Shown in pieces: positions 17,183-28,389 of a stretch of DNA of 64,000 nt. The DNA comes from Amycolatopsis taiwanensis DSM 45107. GTDB taxonomy: Bacteria; Actinomycetota; Actinomycetes; Mycobacteriales; Pseudonocardiaceae. A program made the position numbers and the translations under genes. The notes under the pieces were generated by a model. The model did no database searches. It was not told the DNA's origin and worked only from the letters and a program-made list of their open reading frames with translations. How positions within the stretch are numbered: position 1 is the stretch's first letter; the number at the start of each line of letters is the position of its first letter. The stretch covers positions 216,571 to 280,570 of the forward strand of contig NZ_KI912601.1 of assembly GCF_000519205.1 (NCBI RefSeq). Reading direction: 5' to 3'.

Positions 17183-18274
17183 ATGAGCACGACAAAACCC
17201 GGCGGCGAGCCGAGGCCGGCACGCAAGGGCGCGCGACTGTTGATCACGCGGACCCTGGGCAAGGCTTGGGACGGCAACATCTTCGCCGAGTCCGCCGAGG
17301 CCGCGTTCTGGCAGACACTGTCGCTGCCCCCGCTGTTACTCGGGTTGCTGGGCAGTCTCGGCTTCATGCGGGACTGGTTCGGCGAGGGGTTCGTCAACAC
17401 GGTGCACGACCGGATCATTTCGTTCTGTCACCGCGTGTTCACCAACAACGTGGTCACCCAGATCATCGAGCCGACGGTGAACGACATCCTCACCACCGGC
17501 AAGGGCGAGATCGTCTCGGTCGGCTTCCTGATCTCGCTGTGGGCGGGTTCCTCGGCGATGTCGTCGTTCGTGGACGCGATCACGGTGGCGCACGACCAGT
17601 ACGGGGTGCGCAACGAGGTGTGGCAACGGATCTTCGCCCTGCTGCTGTATCTGGCCGGGCTGATCCTGCTGGTGATCGGGCTGCCGCTGATCGCGATCGG
17701 GCCGGACCTGCTGGCCGACTTCTTCCCGGACGACTGGAAGCCCACCGTCTCGAACTGGACCAGCGCGCTGTACTACCCGGTGCTGGGCGTGGTGCTGGTG
17801 CTCGCGCTGGCCACGCTGTACAAGCTGGCGCTGCCCCGCCGGCTGCCCTGGCACCGCGGGCTGCCCGGCGCGGTGCTGGCGATGGTGATCTTCCTGCTGT
17901 CCAGTGTCGGGCTGCGGATCTACCTGACCTGGATCACCAGCACCGGCTACACCTACGGCGCGCTCGCCACCCCGATCGCCTGGCTGTTGTTCACCTTCTT
18001 CATCGGGCTGGCGGTGGTCGGCGGCGCGTACTTCAACAGCGCGATCCAGGAGCTGTGGCCGGCGAAGATGACACGGCGGCAGCGGCGGAAGTGGCACCGC
18101 CTGGAACTGGAACGGCTGAACGAGCGGCTGCGGTCGACTCGGGACGGCAGCCTCTGGGAGCGCACCACCGCGCCGCTGCGCCGGCCCCAGCAGGAGGTGG
18201 CCGAACCGGCCCAAGACAGTGAAGCTCCGGAACCAGAGCAGCCCCCCAGCGAAAGCCGCGAACGGAAGCCCTGA
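17183..18274 (+). CDS. YihY/BrkB family inner membrane protein (Rv2707 homologue)
   Basis: 363 residues from ATG 17183 (GGGAAG upstream). Six hydrophobic helices, including LSLPPLLLGLLGSLGF, IFALLLYLAGLILLVIGLPL and WLLFTFFIGLAVVGGAYF, with the family's SLWAGSSAMSSFVDA segment in the second loop. The C-terminal 80 residues are cytoplasmic, basic and then P/E-rich. The family was once annotated as ribonuclease BN in error; transport or envelope roles are suggested but not shown. Confidence 0.87.
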   Translation: MSTTKPGGEPRPARKGARLLITRTLGKAWDGNIFAESAEAAFWQTLSLPPLLLGLLGSLGFMRDWFGEGFVNTVHDRIISFCHRVFTNNVVTQIIEPTVNDILTTGKGEIVSVGFLISLWAGSSAMSSFVDAITVAHDQYGVRNEVWQRIFALLLYLAGLILLVIGLPLIAIGPDLLADFFPDDWKPTVSNWTSALYYPVLGVVLVLALATLYKLALPRRLPWHRGLPGAVLAMVIFLLSSVGLRIYLTWITSTGYTYGALATPIAWLLFTFFIGLAVVGGAYFNSAIQELWPAKMTRRQRRKWHRLELERLNERLRSTRDGSLWERTTAPLRRPQQEVAEPAQDSEAPEPEQPPSESRERKP

Positions 18275-18280
18275 AACGCC

Positions 18281-18326
18281 TGAGTGACCCGTTTATTGCC
18301 GTATTTCGACAGTGACGGGTCACTCA
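18281..18326. terminator. 12-bp inverted repeat after the BrkB gene
   Basis: TGAGTGACCCGT (18281-18292) and its exact complement ACGGGTCACTCA (18315-18326) flank a 22-nt spacer. It starts 6 bp after the BrkB stop, and no T-tract follows. Terminator or a repeated palindromic element. Confidence 0.55.
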
Positions 18327-18400
18327 TCCACACTGGGGCTTGCGCTCATGGTCGCGATCGCGTAGCGGTCAGTGGCGGATCGCGCGCGAAAAGCTGAGCG

Positions 18401-18655
18401 TCACTCGCCGCCGGGGCCCGGCTTCAGGCCCTGGTAGATCTCCTTGCACGCCGGGCAGACCGGCGAGCCGGGCTTGGGCGATTTGGTCACCGGGAAGACC
18501 TCGCCGCACAGCGCCACCACGTGCGTCCCCATGACCGCGCTTTCGGCGATCTTCTCCTTGCGCACGTAGTGGAAGACCTTGGGTTCGTCGCTGTCGGTGC
18601 TGTCCGTGCCTTCCGGACGGGTGTCGACCTCGGGCAACGTCGTCGCTGTGCTCAT
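18401..18655 (-). CDS. DUF3039 family small protein (Rv2708c homologue)
   Basis: 84 residues. Cys50, then Cys67-x2-Cys70, with His29 and His45, suggest a zinc site; the sequence FHYVRKEKIAESAVMGTHVVALCGEVF is the family core. It starts at ATG 18655 with TATCAT (18662-18667) ending 6 nt before the start codon and no Shine-Dalgarno, so a leaderless transcript is likely. Conserved neighbour of the sigA-sigB region. Function unknown. Confidence 0.83.
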   Translation of the reverse strand: MSTATTLPEVDTRPEGTDSTDSDEPKVFHYVRKEKIAESAVMGTHVVALCGEVFPVTKSPKPGSPVCPACKEIYQGLKPGPGGE

Positions 18656-18710
18656 GTGCACATGATACGGCCGGGCGCGGTATGTTCGGGCCGAGGGAAG
18701 TGACCTCCAG

Positions 18711-19208
18711 ATGCCCGAACCACGCGCGAGCCGTCCGTACATGCCCGGATACGGAACGCTGCCACCGGATGAGGGGTCCGGTCTGCTTCCGTGGTCCTGG
18801 GCGCTGAAACGACTTCGTGACTCCCACGACTACTGGCTGTCGACGGTCTGGCCGGACGGCCGCCCGCATCTGATGCCCGTGTGGGCGGTGTGGCACGACG
18901 AGGCGTTGTGGTTCTCCTCCTCGCTGCATGCCCGCAAGATCCGCAACATTCGCGCGGGCTCCGCGGTCTCCGTCGCCACCGACGACGCGCTGAACCCAGT
19001 CGTGATCGAGGGAACCGCACGGGTGATGAAGGATTCGACGTCGCTGCGGACGTTCATGGCGATCATGAACGACAAGTACCGCACCGGCTACACGATCGAG
19101 TTCCTCGACCCGGCGTGCAACGCCACCGTACGAGTGCGACCCAGGTGGGCCTTCGCGCTCCGCGAGTGTGACTTCCCCGGCTCGCCCACCCGCTGGGAGT
19201 TCCACTGA
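18711..19208 (+). CDS. Pyridoxamine 5'-phosphate oxidase-like split-barrel flavoprotein
   Basis: 165 residues, the usual size of the FMN/F420-binding split beta-barrel group. The segment YWLSTVWPDGRPHLMPVWAVW (20-residue core around 40-60) and the following FSSSLHARKIRNIRAG are the typical cofactor-pocket strands. It could be an F420H2-dependent reductase or a heme/biliverdin-type oxidoreductase; sequence alone does not decide. Divergent from the DUF3039 gene, 55 bp apart. Confidence 0.8.
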   Translation: MPEPRASRPYMPGYGTLPPDEGSGLLPWSWALKRLRDSHDYWLSTVWPDGRPHLMPVWAVWHDEALWFSSSLHARKIRNIRAGSAVSVATDDALNPVVIEGTARVMKDSTSLRTFMAIMNDKYRTGYTIEFLDPACNATVRVRPRWAFALRECDFPGSPTRWEFH

Positions 19209-19233
19209 TCCTGGCGAACGCCCGGCGGCGGTT

Positions 19234-19560
19234 TCAGCCGTCGATCACCGGATGGCTGTGCCCTTCGATGGCGCGCGCCTCGTGCCGGTACCGGTTGACC
19301 TCCTCGGCCTTGCGCGGCGGGCGGTCGTTGGCGATCAGCACCGCGACCCAGGGCAACGGGACCGACAGGGCCACGAACAGCAGCGCGAGCCACCACGTGT
19401 GATAGAAGATGCCGGCCAGGATCAGGCACGGGAAGCGAAGCGACATCATGAGCATGTACTTCCGCTTGCGCGCCGCGTGCTGGTCGTCGTAGGAGGGGGC
19501 GGCCTCGGTGATGAGCACCGGGTCGGCCTCTTCCCCGGTGCGCCGGGGAGACCTGTTCAC
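19234..19560 (-). CDS. DUF3099 family membrane protein
   Basis: 108 residues from GTG 19560, with GGAGG 8 nt upstream. A hydrophilic N-terminus (LITEAAPSYDDQHAARKRKY) is followed by two close transmembrane helices (SLRFPCLILAGIFYHTWWLA and LLFVALSVPLPWVAVLIAN) and a short charged tail. Typical DUF3099 layout. Function unknown. The longer frame to 19791 is rejected because it lacks a ribosome site and family similarity upstream. Confidence 0.82.
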   Translation of the reverse strand: MNRSPRRTGEEADPVLITEAAPSYDDQHAARKRKYMLMMSLRFPCLILAGIFYHTWWLALLFVALSVPLPWVAVLIANDRPPRKAEEVNRYRHEARAIEGHSHPVIDG

Positions 19561-19771
19561 TGCGACCACCTCCGCCGTCCATGCTCCCACTCCCATCGGC
19601 CACGCGATACCCCAGGGGCTGTTCCGATCGACGGACGGCCCGCCCCGACAGGCGCTGATCCGGCCGGCGGTGGCCGAACGCGTCCGATTTGGACGGTCGC
19701 CGGACGCGACGCGGTGAAACCGGTTGCCCAGCAGCGAAATGCCTTCCTGTCTCCGGCCGGGAGGCTTCACC

Positions 19772-21040
19772 TCACCTGGCCACGATCGCATCGGGTACCG
19801 AGAGAAACTCCAGCGCCGCCACGACCAGGGTTTCCACGCCGGTACGCAGCGTCGGGTGCAGCACGGGCGCGAACAGCGGCGAGTGGTTGGACGGGATGTC
19901 CTGCTCGAACCGCCCGGCGGCCACCGCCTGCCGCACGGCTGCGGTGTCCATGCCGCCGACCAGCCAGAACACCGAGGGCGCCGCGGCGGCCCGGCCGAAC
20001 TCGCCGAAGTCCTCGCTGCCGGTGACCAGCGGCGCCTCCAGCACCCGCTCGCCGCCGAAGTACCCGCGGAAGGCCCCGGTCAGCCGGGTGTTGGTGGCCT
20101 CGTCGTTCACGGTCACCCCGAAACCCGAGATCCGGGTGATCTCCGGCGGCCGGGACACACCGGCCGCGGCGGATTCGCCATGCACGATTCGCCCGATCGC
20201 GGCCACCACCTTGCGCCGCACGGTCTCGTCGAACGCGCGCACGCTCACCTCCAGCACGGCCCGGTCCGGAATCACGTTGTGCGCGGTTCCCGCGTGCAGC
20301 GACCCGACCGTCACCACGGCGGACTCGGTCGCAGCGATCTCGCGGGAGACGATCGTCTGCAGGCGCAGCACGATCGACGCGGCCAGCACCACCGGATCGA
20401 CGGTGCTCTCCGGCCGCGCGCCGTGCCCGCCCCGCCCGTGCAGGACGATGCGCAGCGCGTCGGTGGCCGCCATGATCACGCCGGGCCGGGTGAGCACCCA
20501 GCCGGCGCCGCCGGGCACCAGGTGCTGGCCGAGTACCACGTCGGGCCGGCCCGCCACGTCGAATACCCCATCACGGACCATCGCCGTGGCGCCGTCGCCC
20601 GCCTCCTCGCCGGGCTGGAACGCGACGAGCAGGGTGCCGCCCCAGGTGTGCCGGGACGCGGCCAGCAGCGTGGCCGCGCCGCTGAGCCAGGTGGCGTGCA
20701 TGTCGTGCCCGCAGGCGTGCATCACCGGCACCTCGTTGCCCTCGGTGTCGGGTGCGCGCACCGTGCTCGCGTAGTCCAGTCCCGTCTGCTCCTCCACCGG
20801 GAGGGCGTCGATGTCCGCGCGCAGCATCACGGTCGGGCCTGGCCCGTTGCGTAACACGCCGAGCACGCCCGTGCCGCCGACGCCGGTACGCACCTCGTAG
20901 CCGGTCAGCCGGCGCGCCAGCGCCGCTGCCGTGCGGTGCTCGGCAAAGGACAGCTCCGGGTGCGCGTGCAGGTCCCGGTAGAGCGCCTCCAGCTCCGGCA
21001 ACAAGGGCTCGAGCGAGGCGAGAACGTCCCGAGCGGTCAC
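19772..21040 (-). CDS. M20-family metal-dependent amidohydrolase
   Basis: 422-residue cytosolic amidohydrolase/aminoacylase of the AmhX/HipO type, which removes acyl groups from amino acids or related amides. RADIDALP at 74-81, the metal-binding HACGHD at 108-113 and catalytic QPGEEAG at 142-148 are intact; the dimerisation domain with GRGGHGARPE follows. GTG 21040 with AGGAAGG 7 nt upstream is the best start; the frame extends 75 bp further without support. The real substrate is not evident. Divergent from the methyltransferase gene. Confidence 0.88.
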   Translation of the reverse strand: MTARDVLASLEPLLPELEALYRDLHAHPELSFAEHRTAAALARRLTGYEVRTGVGGTGVLGVLRNGPGPTVMLRADIDALPVEEQTGLDYASTVRAPDTEGNEVPVMHACGHDMHATWLSGAATLLAASRHTWGGTLLVAFQPGEEAGDGATAMVRDGVFDVAGRPDVVLGQHLVPGGAGWVLTRPGVIMAATDALRIVLHGRGGHGARPESTVDPVVLAASIVLRLQTIVSREIAATESAVVTVGSLHAGTAHNVIPDRAVLEVSVRAFDETVRRKVVAAIGRIVHGESAAAGVSRPPEITRISGFGVTVNDEATNTRLTGAFRGYFGGERVLEAPLVTGSEDFGEFGRAAAAPSVFWLVGGMDTAAVRQAVAAGRFEQDIPSNHSPLFAPVLHPTLRTGVETLVVAALEFLSVPDAIVAR

Positions 21041-21133
21041 GATGACACCTTCCTGTGTGCGACCATGGCCCATCTCAGCACAGGGCCGCCTGTCCTGGGC
21101 CGGGCTCGGTGGCACGTGGGATGATTACCCGTC

Positions 21134-22633
21134 GTGAGCGTCGATACTTCCTTCGCTGGGCCCCGGTTTTCGGACGAGCTGTGCGCACGGCTGCGCGAGG
21201 CGCTGCACCGCACCGGCTACGACGCGGATGGCGTGCTGTCCGTGCTGGGCGGTGCCGCCCATGCCGCGCTCGGCCGGGGCGAGCCGGAGCCGGCCGACCG
21301 CGCCAGCCGGGACGCGGGTGACCTCGGCACGCTGATCCGCCTGTTCCTGCTCGGCGGGGCCGAGCCGCGTGCGGCGGTGCGGTCGGCGATCGCACCGGTG
21401 AGCCTGGACGACGCGATCGAGGCCGGCCTCGTGCGCGGAGACGACCTGCTGCGCGCCGGGCTCGACCTGCGCCCGCACGGGGACGAGACGGGCTCCTGGT
21501 GGGTGCTGTCGGACCTGGACTCGGACCAGTCGGGCGGCCAGGTACGGCCGGACCACGTGCTGGGGGTCGGGCACGCCTCGCTGAGCCTCATCCGCGCCAC
21601 CATCCGGCGCCCGGTGGACACCCTGCTCGACCTCGGCACCGGCAACGGTGTGCAGGCGCTGCACGCGGCCAGGCACGCCCGGCGCGTCACCGCGACCGAC
21701 GTGTCCGCGCGGGCGCTCGCGCTGGCGGACGCGACCTTCCGGCTCAACGAACTCGACGTCGAGTTGCTGCGTGGTGAATGGTTTGCGCCGGTGGCTCGCC
21801 GGACGTTCGACCAGATCGTGTGCAACCCGCCGTTCGTCGTCGGCCCGCCACGGGTCGACTACACCTACCGTGATTCGGGTCTTGCCGGTGACGACGCCAG
21901 CGCGCTCGTCGTCCGGCAGTTGCCGGCCTTCCTGACCGACGGCGGAGTGGGCCAGTTGCTCGCGTCGTGGCTGCACGTCAAGGGAGAGGACTGGGCCGAC
22001 CGGGTGCAGCGGTGGCTGCCGCCGGGCACCGACGCGTGGTTCGTGCAGCGTGACGTCGCCGACCCTGCCCTGTACGTCGGCACCTGGCTGCGTGACGCCG
22101 GCATCGACCCGCGCTCCGCGGAGGGGCGGGCGAAGGGCGCCGCCTGGCTCGACTGGTTCGCCGACGAGAAAGTCGACGGCGTCGGATTCGGTTTCGTGAC
22201 GCTGCGCCGGGCGGGCGTGGCACATGCCACCGTGGTCTGCGAGGACCTGCGACAGTCCTACGACGACCCGCTCGGCCCCGAGGCGGGCACCTGGCTGGAC
22301 CGGGTGGACTGGCTGCGCGAGCACGACGGTGAGCTGCTCGAAACGCGGTTCCGCGTGCCGCCGACGGTGCTGCTCGAACGCGTCGACCAGCTCGGCGTCG
22401 AGGGCTGGGAGGCGTCCGTGCGCAGGCTCCACCGCACCGACGGGCCTGGGTGGCAGCACGATGTCGACGAGCTGGCCGCCGCGTTGTTGGCCGGCTGCCA
22501 GGGCGCGCTCCCGCTGTCCGACCTGCTCGAACTGCTGGCCGCGGCGCACGGCCGCCCGGCAGGCGAACTCACCGCGGCGGCGCTGCCGATGATCCGCGAG
22601 CTGGTGCGGCACGGGATGCTGGAGCCAGCGTGA
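21134..22633 (+). CDS. SAM-dependent methyltransferase (DUF7059 N-terminal domain)
   Basis: 499 residues. An N-terminal helical domain (1-150) of the DUF7059 type precedes a class I methyltransferase with motif I DLGTGNG at 166-172, an acidic TATDVSA strand, and NPPF at 231-234. NPPF is the signature of enzymes methylating amide or exocyclic amino nitrogens (HemK/RsmC group). A C-terminal domain of about 140 residues follows. The target (glutamine or nucleic-acid base) is unknown. GTG start; 58 bp before dtd, probably one operon. Confidence 0.82.
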   Translation: MSVDTSFAGPRFSDELCARLREALHRTGYDADGVLSVLGGAAHAALGRGEPEPADRASRDAGDLGTLIRLFLLGGAEPRAAVRSAIAPVSLDDAIEAGLVRGDDLLRAGLDLRPHGDETGSWWVLSDLDSDQSGGQVRPDHVLGVGHASLSLIRATIRRPVDTLLDLGTGNGVQALHAARHARRVTATDVSARALALADATFRLNELDVELLRGEWFAPVARRTFDQIVCNPPFVVGPPRVDYTYRDSGLAGDDASALVVRQLPAFLTDGGVGQLLASWLHVKGEDWADRVQRWLPPGTDAWFVQRDVADPALYVGTWLRDAGIDPRSAEGRAKGAAWLDWFADEKVDGVGFGFVTLRRAGVAHATVVCEDLRQSYDDPLGPEAGTWLDRVDWLREHDGELLETRFRVPPTVLLERVDQLGVEGWEASVRRLHRTDGPGWQHDVDELAAALLAGCQGALPLSDLLELLAAAHGRPAGELTAAALPMIRELVRHGMLEPA

Positions 22634-22691
22634 GCCCGGTGGCATCGAGCCGTGGCCGCACAGCCTTACTCGCGGAGAAAGAGGAGCAAGC

Positions 22692-23117
22692 ATGAGGGCG
22701 GTGGTCGCCCGGGTCACCGAGGCCGACGTCACGGTGGATGGGACGGTCGTCGGCGCCATCGACGAGCCCGGCCTGCTGGTGCTGCTCGGCGTCCACGCCG
22801 ACGACGGGCTCGGAAAGGCTCCCGTCATGGCGCGCAAACTGCACGAGCTCCGCATCCTGCGCGACGAGCAGTCGTGCGCGGCGACCGGGGCGCCGTTGTT
22901 GCTGGTGAGCCAATTCACATTGTATGGAGACACCCGTAAAGGCCGCCGTCCATCGTGGACGGCGGCGGCGCGGCCGGAACTGGCCGCGAAACTGTTCGAT
23001 TCCGTAGTCACGGAACTACGCGGGCGCGGCGCACGGGTGAGCACCGGCACATTTGGCGCGATGATGGCGGTACGGAGCGTGAACGACGGACCCTTCACGG
23101 TTCTCGTCGAGGTTTGA
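22692..23117 (+). CDS. dtd: D-aminoacyl-tRNA deacylase
   Basis: Removes D-amino acids (and glycine mischarged on tRNA-Ala) from tRNA, a translation quality-control step. 141 residues, usual length. SQFTLY at 73-78 and NDGPFT at 131-136 are the two signature loops of the dimer-interface active site; [11 protein letters not shown] follows the first. The segment between residues 57 and 70 is shorter than in E. coli Dtd, as usual in actinobacteria. GAGGAG precedes ATG 22692. Confidence 0.93.
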   Translation: MRAVVARVTEADVTVDGTVVGAIDEPGLLVLLGVHADDGLGKAPVMARKLHELRILRDEQSCAATGAPLLLVSQFTLYGDTRKGRRPSWTAAARPELAAKLFDSVVTELRGRGARVSTGTFGAMMAVRSVNDGPFTVLVEV

Positions 23118-23347
23118 CTTGTGGTTTAGACCATTTTTCCTCAGGAAAACCTCAGGTTTGGTCGAGCGCCACCCCGAGGAAAGTGGTGGCTTTTCGCGGA
23201 CTCGGGAACGAATCGCGGTTCCACAGCGTTGACCCGAATGTCCAGCCAGCAAGCTGGACTCGCGAACCGGGTTCCACAGGTCCGCTTCGCGAAGCACAGC
23301 CGGTATGACGCGCGCGACGTGTCAGCCCGTGACCGGGGAGGCCGAAC

Positions 23348-24394
23348 ATGTCAGCACCGACCCTCGAGCGCAACACTCGCAGCATCCGCGAACAGGATTC
23401 GATTCCCGAGCCGGTTCTCGATTCGGCTCTTGAGACCAGCGTACCCGTTCAGCCGAGCCTGGACGCCGATCTCGACGCCCAGGGCCCGGCGGCGGATCTG
23501 GTTCGCGTCTACCTCAACGGCATTGGCAAGACCGCGCTGCTGACCGCCGCCGACGAGGTCGAACTCGCGAAGCGAATCGAAGCGGGCGTCTTCGCCCAGC
23601 ACATGCTCGACACCGCGGAGAACCTGACCGCCGAGCGCCGCCGGGAACTGAAGGCGCTGGTGCTGGACGGGCACCGGGCCAAGAACCACCTGCTGGAGGC
23701 CAACCTCCGGCTGGTCGTGTCGCTCGCCAAGCGCTACACCGGACGCGGCATGCCGCTGCTGGACCTGATCCAGGAGGGGAACCTGGGCCTGATCCGCGCG
23801 GTCGAAAAGTTCGACTATTCCAAGGGTTTCAAGTTCTCCACCTACGCCACCTGGTGGATCCGGCAGGCGATCACCCGCGGGATGGCCGACCAGGGGCGCA
23901 CCATCCGGCTGCCGGTGCATCTGGTGGAGCAGGTGAACAAGCTCGCCCGGATCAAGCGGGACCTGCACCAGCAGCTCGGCCGGGAGGCCACGCACGAGGA
24001 ACTGGCCGCGGAATCCGGCATTTCGGCGGAAAAGGTTTCGGATCTGCTCGACCACGCGCGCGACCCGGTGAGCCTGGACATGCCGGTCGGCACCGAGGAA
24101 GACGCCCCGCTGGGCGACTTCATCGAGGACTCCGAGGCGACCGACGCGGAAAGCGCCGTCATTTCCGGGCTGCTGCAGGACGACCTGCGCCGGGTGCTGG
24201 CCACGCTGGACGATCGGGAGCAGCAGGTGATCCGGCTGCGCTACGGCCTGGACGACGGGCAGCCGCGCACCCTGGACCAGATCGGCCGGCATTTCAGCCT
24301 GTCCCGGGAGCGGGTGCGTCAGATCGAGCGCGAGGTCATGTCGAAGCTGCGCCAAGGCGAGCGCGCGGAGCGACTGCGCGCCTACGCGAGCTGA
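23348..24394 (+). CDS. sigB: Primary-like sigma factor SigB
   Basis: Group 2 sigma-70 factor for stationary-phase and stress transcription; counterpart of Rv2710. 348 residues with a short N-terminus in place of the SigA extension. Region 1.2 ([17 protein letters not shown]), region 2 with [13 protein letters not shown], and region 4 with [13 protein letters not shown] are intact. Region 2.4 matches SigA, so promoter specificity overlaps. GGGGAGG precedes ATG 23348. A 230-bp upstream region probably holds its promoter; no consensus element could be assigned. No ideR gene follows here, unlike in mycobacteria. Confidence 0.95.
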   Translation: MSAPTLERNTRSIREQDSIPEPVLDSALETSVPVQPSLDADLDAQGPAADLVRVYLNGIGKTALLTAADEVELAKRIEAGVFAQHMLDTAENLTAERRRELKALVLDGHRAKNHLLEANLRLVVSLAKRYTGRGMPLLDLIQEGNLGLIRAVEKFDYSKGFKFSTYATWWIRQAITRGMADQGRTIRLPVHLVEQVNKLARIKRDLHQQLGREATHEELAAESGISAEKVSDLLDHARDPVSLDMPVGTEEDAPLGDFIEDSEATDAESAVISGLLQDDLRRVLATLDDREQQVIRLRYGLDDGQPRTLDQIGRHFSLSRERVRQIEREVMSKLRQGERAERLRAYAS

Positions 24395-24685
24395 AGAGAA
24401 GCGGTTACGGTGCGCATTCACCAGCACCCGTTCGGCAGCATTGACATATGACGTAGGTCACGCCACCTTCGATGCAACGAGACGGGAGGACGCTACGTCT
24501 TTCCAAGAGCTGATGCTTCGCGGTGGGTGACCCGTGCGCCCTAACCGCTTTCCCCGGAAGGTCGGGTCCGTCGGGGTGGGCCCGGCCTTCCGATTTTTTT
24601 CACACCTTTTCCCGCCACTCCGCGCTGTCGACGAGCGCGCGCGGGCGGTAACGTCTTGGCACCCGAACGCTCGAAAGGGATCGGA
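24395..24685. other. Intergenic region between sigB and fumarase
   Basis: 291 bp. TTGACA at 24441-24446 is a good -35 hexamer but no matching -10 lies 16-19 nt downstream. A TGAC-N4-GTCA palindrome is at 24449-24460. A SD-like GGGAGG at 24482-24487 precedes an 11-codon open stretch without a normal start codon. An intrinsic terminator closes the region, so a short RNA could be made here; unproven. Confidence 0.35.
24555..24600 (+). terminator. Strong intrinsic terminator
   Basis: CGGAAGG(T)CGGGTCC on the left pairs with GGGCCCGGCCTTCCG on the right, followed by seven Ts (24594-24600). It lies 160 bp after sigB and 86 bp before fumarase, insulating the two. Confidence 0.85.
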
Positions 24686-26356
<1,671 letters not shown>

Positions 26357-26403
26357 GGAGTCTGTTCTGGAACCGGCAGATCCCTGGTCAAGGTGAGTCC
26401 TCG

Positions 26404-26432
26404 AACCCGCCGCCGGAGGTAGTGGGCGGGTT
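26404..26432 (+). terminator. Hairpin after fumarase
   Basis: AACCCGCC (26404-26411) pairs with GGCGGGTT (26425-26432) between the convergent fumarase and lipoprotein genes. No long T-tract follows. Confidence 0.5.
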
Positions 26433-26449
26433 ATCAAACAAGCACTGAC

Positions 26450-27001
26450 TCAGTTCGGCCGTTTCTCCATGGTCAGGACCACCTGCCGCGTGCCGAGCGG
26501 TTCGGCCAGCTGCGCCTGCACCACCGGGTAGCGGATGATCATCGGGCACATCTGCCCCTTGGCCTGGGGCTGGTTTTCGACCAGAGCGACCGCGACCCGT
26601 TGCGCCGTCTGCTCGCGCACCTCCGCGGTGGCCTGGCCGCAGCCGCCTTCCTCCGCCCGGATGTAGAGGGTCTTCCCGTCGCGGGAAACCCAGACCTCGT
26701 GCGGAAAATCGGACGGCAGCGCGCCGAAGTCGACCTGACTCGGGAGCACCGGCGCGCGGTCGGTGGGCGGCGTCTGCGATGACGGCCCGCCAGGTGGCGG
26801 AGCCGCGGATGGTGGCATCGGCGCCGGCGACGGCGGCCCGCCGGGTGGCGAAACCGGCGGCGACGGCGTTACCGACGACGGCGGCCCGCTGGGTGGTGCA
26901 CCCACCGGCGGGGTCGGATTGCCGCTCGGACCGCCACCGCAGGCCGCTGCGAGCGTCAGTCCGAACCCGATCAACAGAGATTTCCACCACGTGCCCCTCA
27001 T
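26450..27001 (-). CDS. Proline-rich secreted lipoprotein
   Basis: 183 residues from ATG 27001. A signal peptide (RGTWWKSLLIGFGLTLAAAC) ends in a lipobox with Cys21 as the lipidation site. A 65-residue linker of P, S, G and A repeats follows, then a compact C-terminal domain of about 95 residues (from VDFGALPSDFP) with two cysteines (GGCGQ and GQMCP) that could form a disulfide outside the cell. No enzymatic family recognised. Convergent with fumarase, divergent from the permease. Confidence 0.78.
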   Translation of the reverse strand: MRGTWWKSLLIGFGLTLAAACGGGPSGNPTPPVGAPPSGPPSSVTPSPPVSPPGGPPSPAPMPPSAAPPPGGPSSQTPPTDRAPVLPSQVDFGALPSDFPHEVWVSRDGKTLYIRAEEGGCGQATAEVREQTAQRVAVALVENQPQAKGQMCPMIIRYPVVQAQLAEPLGTRQVVLTMEKRPN

Positions 27002-27052
27002 ACCACCGAAGACGGAACAGCCACGCGGAAGGTTGCACGGTTGAATAGGCGT

Positions 27053-28273
27053 GTGACGGAACGGCTTGAGCGGCGCCTGGGCACCGGCGACGCGGTAGTG
27101 ATCGGGCTCGGTTCGATGATCGGGGCCGGGGTGTTCGCGGCGTTCGCACCGGCGGCGCGGGCCGCGGGTGCGGGCCTGCTCATCGGGTTGGCGATCGCGG
27201 CGGTCGTGGCCTACTGCAATGCGACCTCGTCGGCGCGCCTGGCCGCCCGGTACCCGTCGTCCGGCGGAACCTACGTCTACGGCCGGGAACGGCTCGGCGA
27301 CTTCTGGGGGTATCTCGCCGGCTGGGGCTTCGTCGTCGGCAAGACGGCGAGTTGCGCGGCCATGGCCCTGACCGTGGCCGCCTACACCGCACCCGGTCTC
27401 GGGCGGGCCGGGCAGTCCGCGATCGCCGCCGCGGCGGTGCTCACGTTGACGGCACTGAACTACTTCGGCGTACAACGCTCGGCGCTGGCCACCCGCGTGA
27501 TCGTCGCGGTGTCACTGCTAGTGCTGGCCGGCGCGGTCGTCGCGATCGGTGTCGCCGGTGACCCGTCGGCGTCGCGGCTGTCACCGTTTCCCGGGTCGGG
27601 CGTGCTGGGCATCCTGCAGGCGGCAGGCCTGCTGTTCTTCGCCTTCGCCGGGTATGCGCGGATCGCGACGCTCGGCGAAGAGGTCCGCGACCCGGAACAC
27701 GCCATCCCGCGAGCGATCCCGATCGCGCTGGGCATCACGCTCGTGGTGTACGCCGCGGTCGCGATCGCGCTGCTGCTCCAACTCGGCCCGGCCGCGCTCG
27801 GTGCCGCCGCGGATCCGGTGGCGCAGGCGGTCCCGTCCGGGCTGTCGCCGGTGGTCCGCGCCGGGGCCGCGCTGGCGGCGCTGGGCTCGCTGCTCGCGCT
27901 CGTGCTCGGCGTGTCGCGAACCGCGTTCGCCATGGCCCGCGACGGCCACCTGCCGCGCACGCTCGCCGCGGTGCACCCGCGTCACGGCGTGCCCCACCAC
28001 GCGGAGATCGCCGTCGGCGTAGTGGTCGCCCTCCTCGTCGCCTTCACCGACCTGCGTGGCGCGATCGGCTTTTCGTCGTTCGCGGTCCTCACTTACTACG
28101 CGATCGCCAACGCCAGCGCCTGGACGCTGCGCGCCGGCCGCGCCATCCCGGCCGTCGGGCTGGCCGGCTGTGTCGTGCTCGCCTTCACACTGCCCCTGTC
28201 CTCTGTGGTCAGCGGCTGCGCGATGCTGGCCGTCGGCGCACTCGCCTGGGTCGTCAGAACCCGGGCGCGCTAG
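27053..28273 (+). CDS. APC-family amino acid permease
   Basis: About 406 residues with 11-12 transmembrane helices. The first helix has the APC signature GLGSMIGAGVFAAFAPAAR, followed by SSGGTYVYGRERLG, and FFAFAGYARIATLGEEVRDP in the central region is the conserved helix 6-loop motif. Likely imports an amino acid or cationic amine; no specificity can be read. GTG 27053 is preferred, but TTG 27041 would add four residues. Not closely related to the permease at the left end of the window. Confidence 0.85.
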   Translation: MTERLERRLGTGDAVVIGLGSMIGAGVFAAFAPAARAAGAGLLIGLAIAAVVAYCNATSSARLAARYPSSGGTYVYGRERLGDFWGYLAGWGFVVGKTASCAAMALTVAAYTAPGLGRAGQSAIAAAAVLTLTALNYFGVQRSALATRVIVAVSLLVLAGAVVAIGVAGDPSASRLSPFPGSGVLGILQAAGLLFFAFAGYARIATLGEEVRDPEHAIPRAIPIALGITLVVYAAVAIALLLQLGPAALGAAADPVAQAVPSGLSPVVRAGAALAALGSLLALVLGVSRTAFAMARDGHLPRTLAAVHPRHGVPHHAEIAVGVVVALLVAFTDLRGAIGFSSFAVLTYYAIANASAWTLRAGRAIPAVGLAGCVVLAFTLPLSSVVSGCAMLAVGALAWVVRTRAR

Positions 28274-28389
28274 CACATGGTCAACGACAGCGTTGGCGGC
28301 GCTTGGCGGGGCGGGTCGCCGATGTCGTCCCGGTGATCGTCCTTTGTAGACTCGTCGACTTTTCCGACGTTCGGTTCGAGGTGAAGGTG

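Noticed and set aside
24482-24523. Short peptide frame ending SFQELMLRGG after sigB
   Set aside because: A ribosome-site-like GGGAGG is present but no ATG, GTG or TTG start is in frame at a suitable distance.
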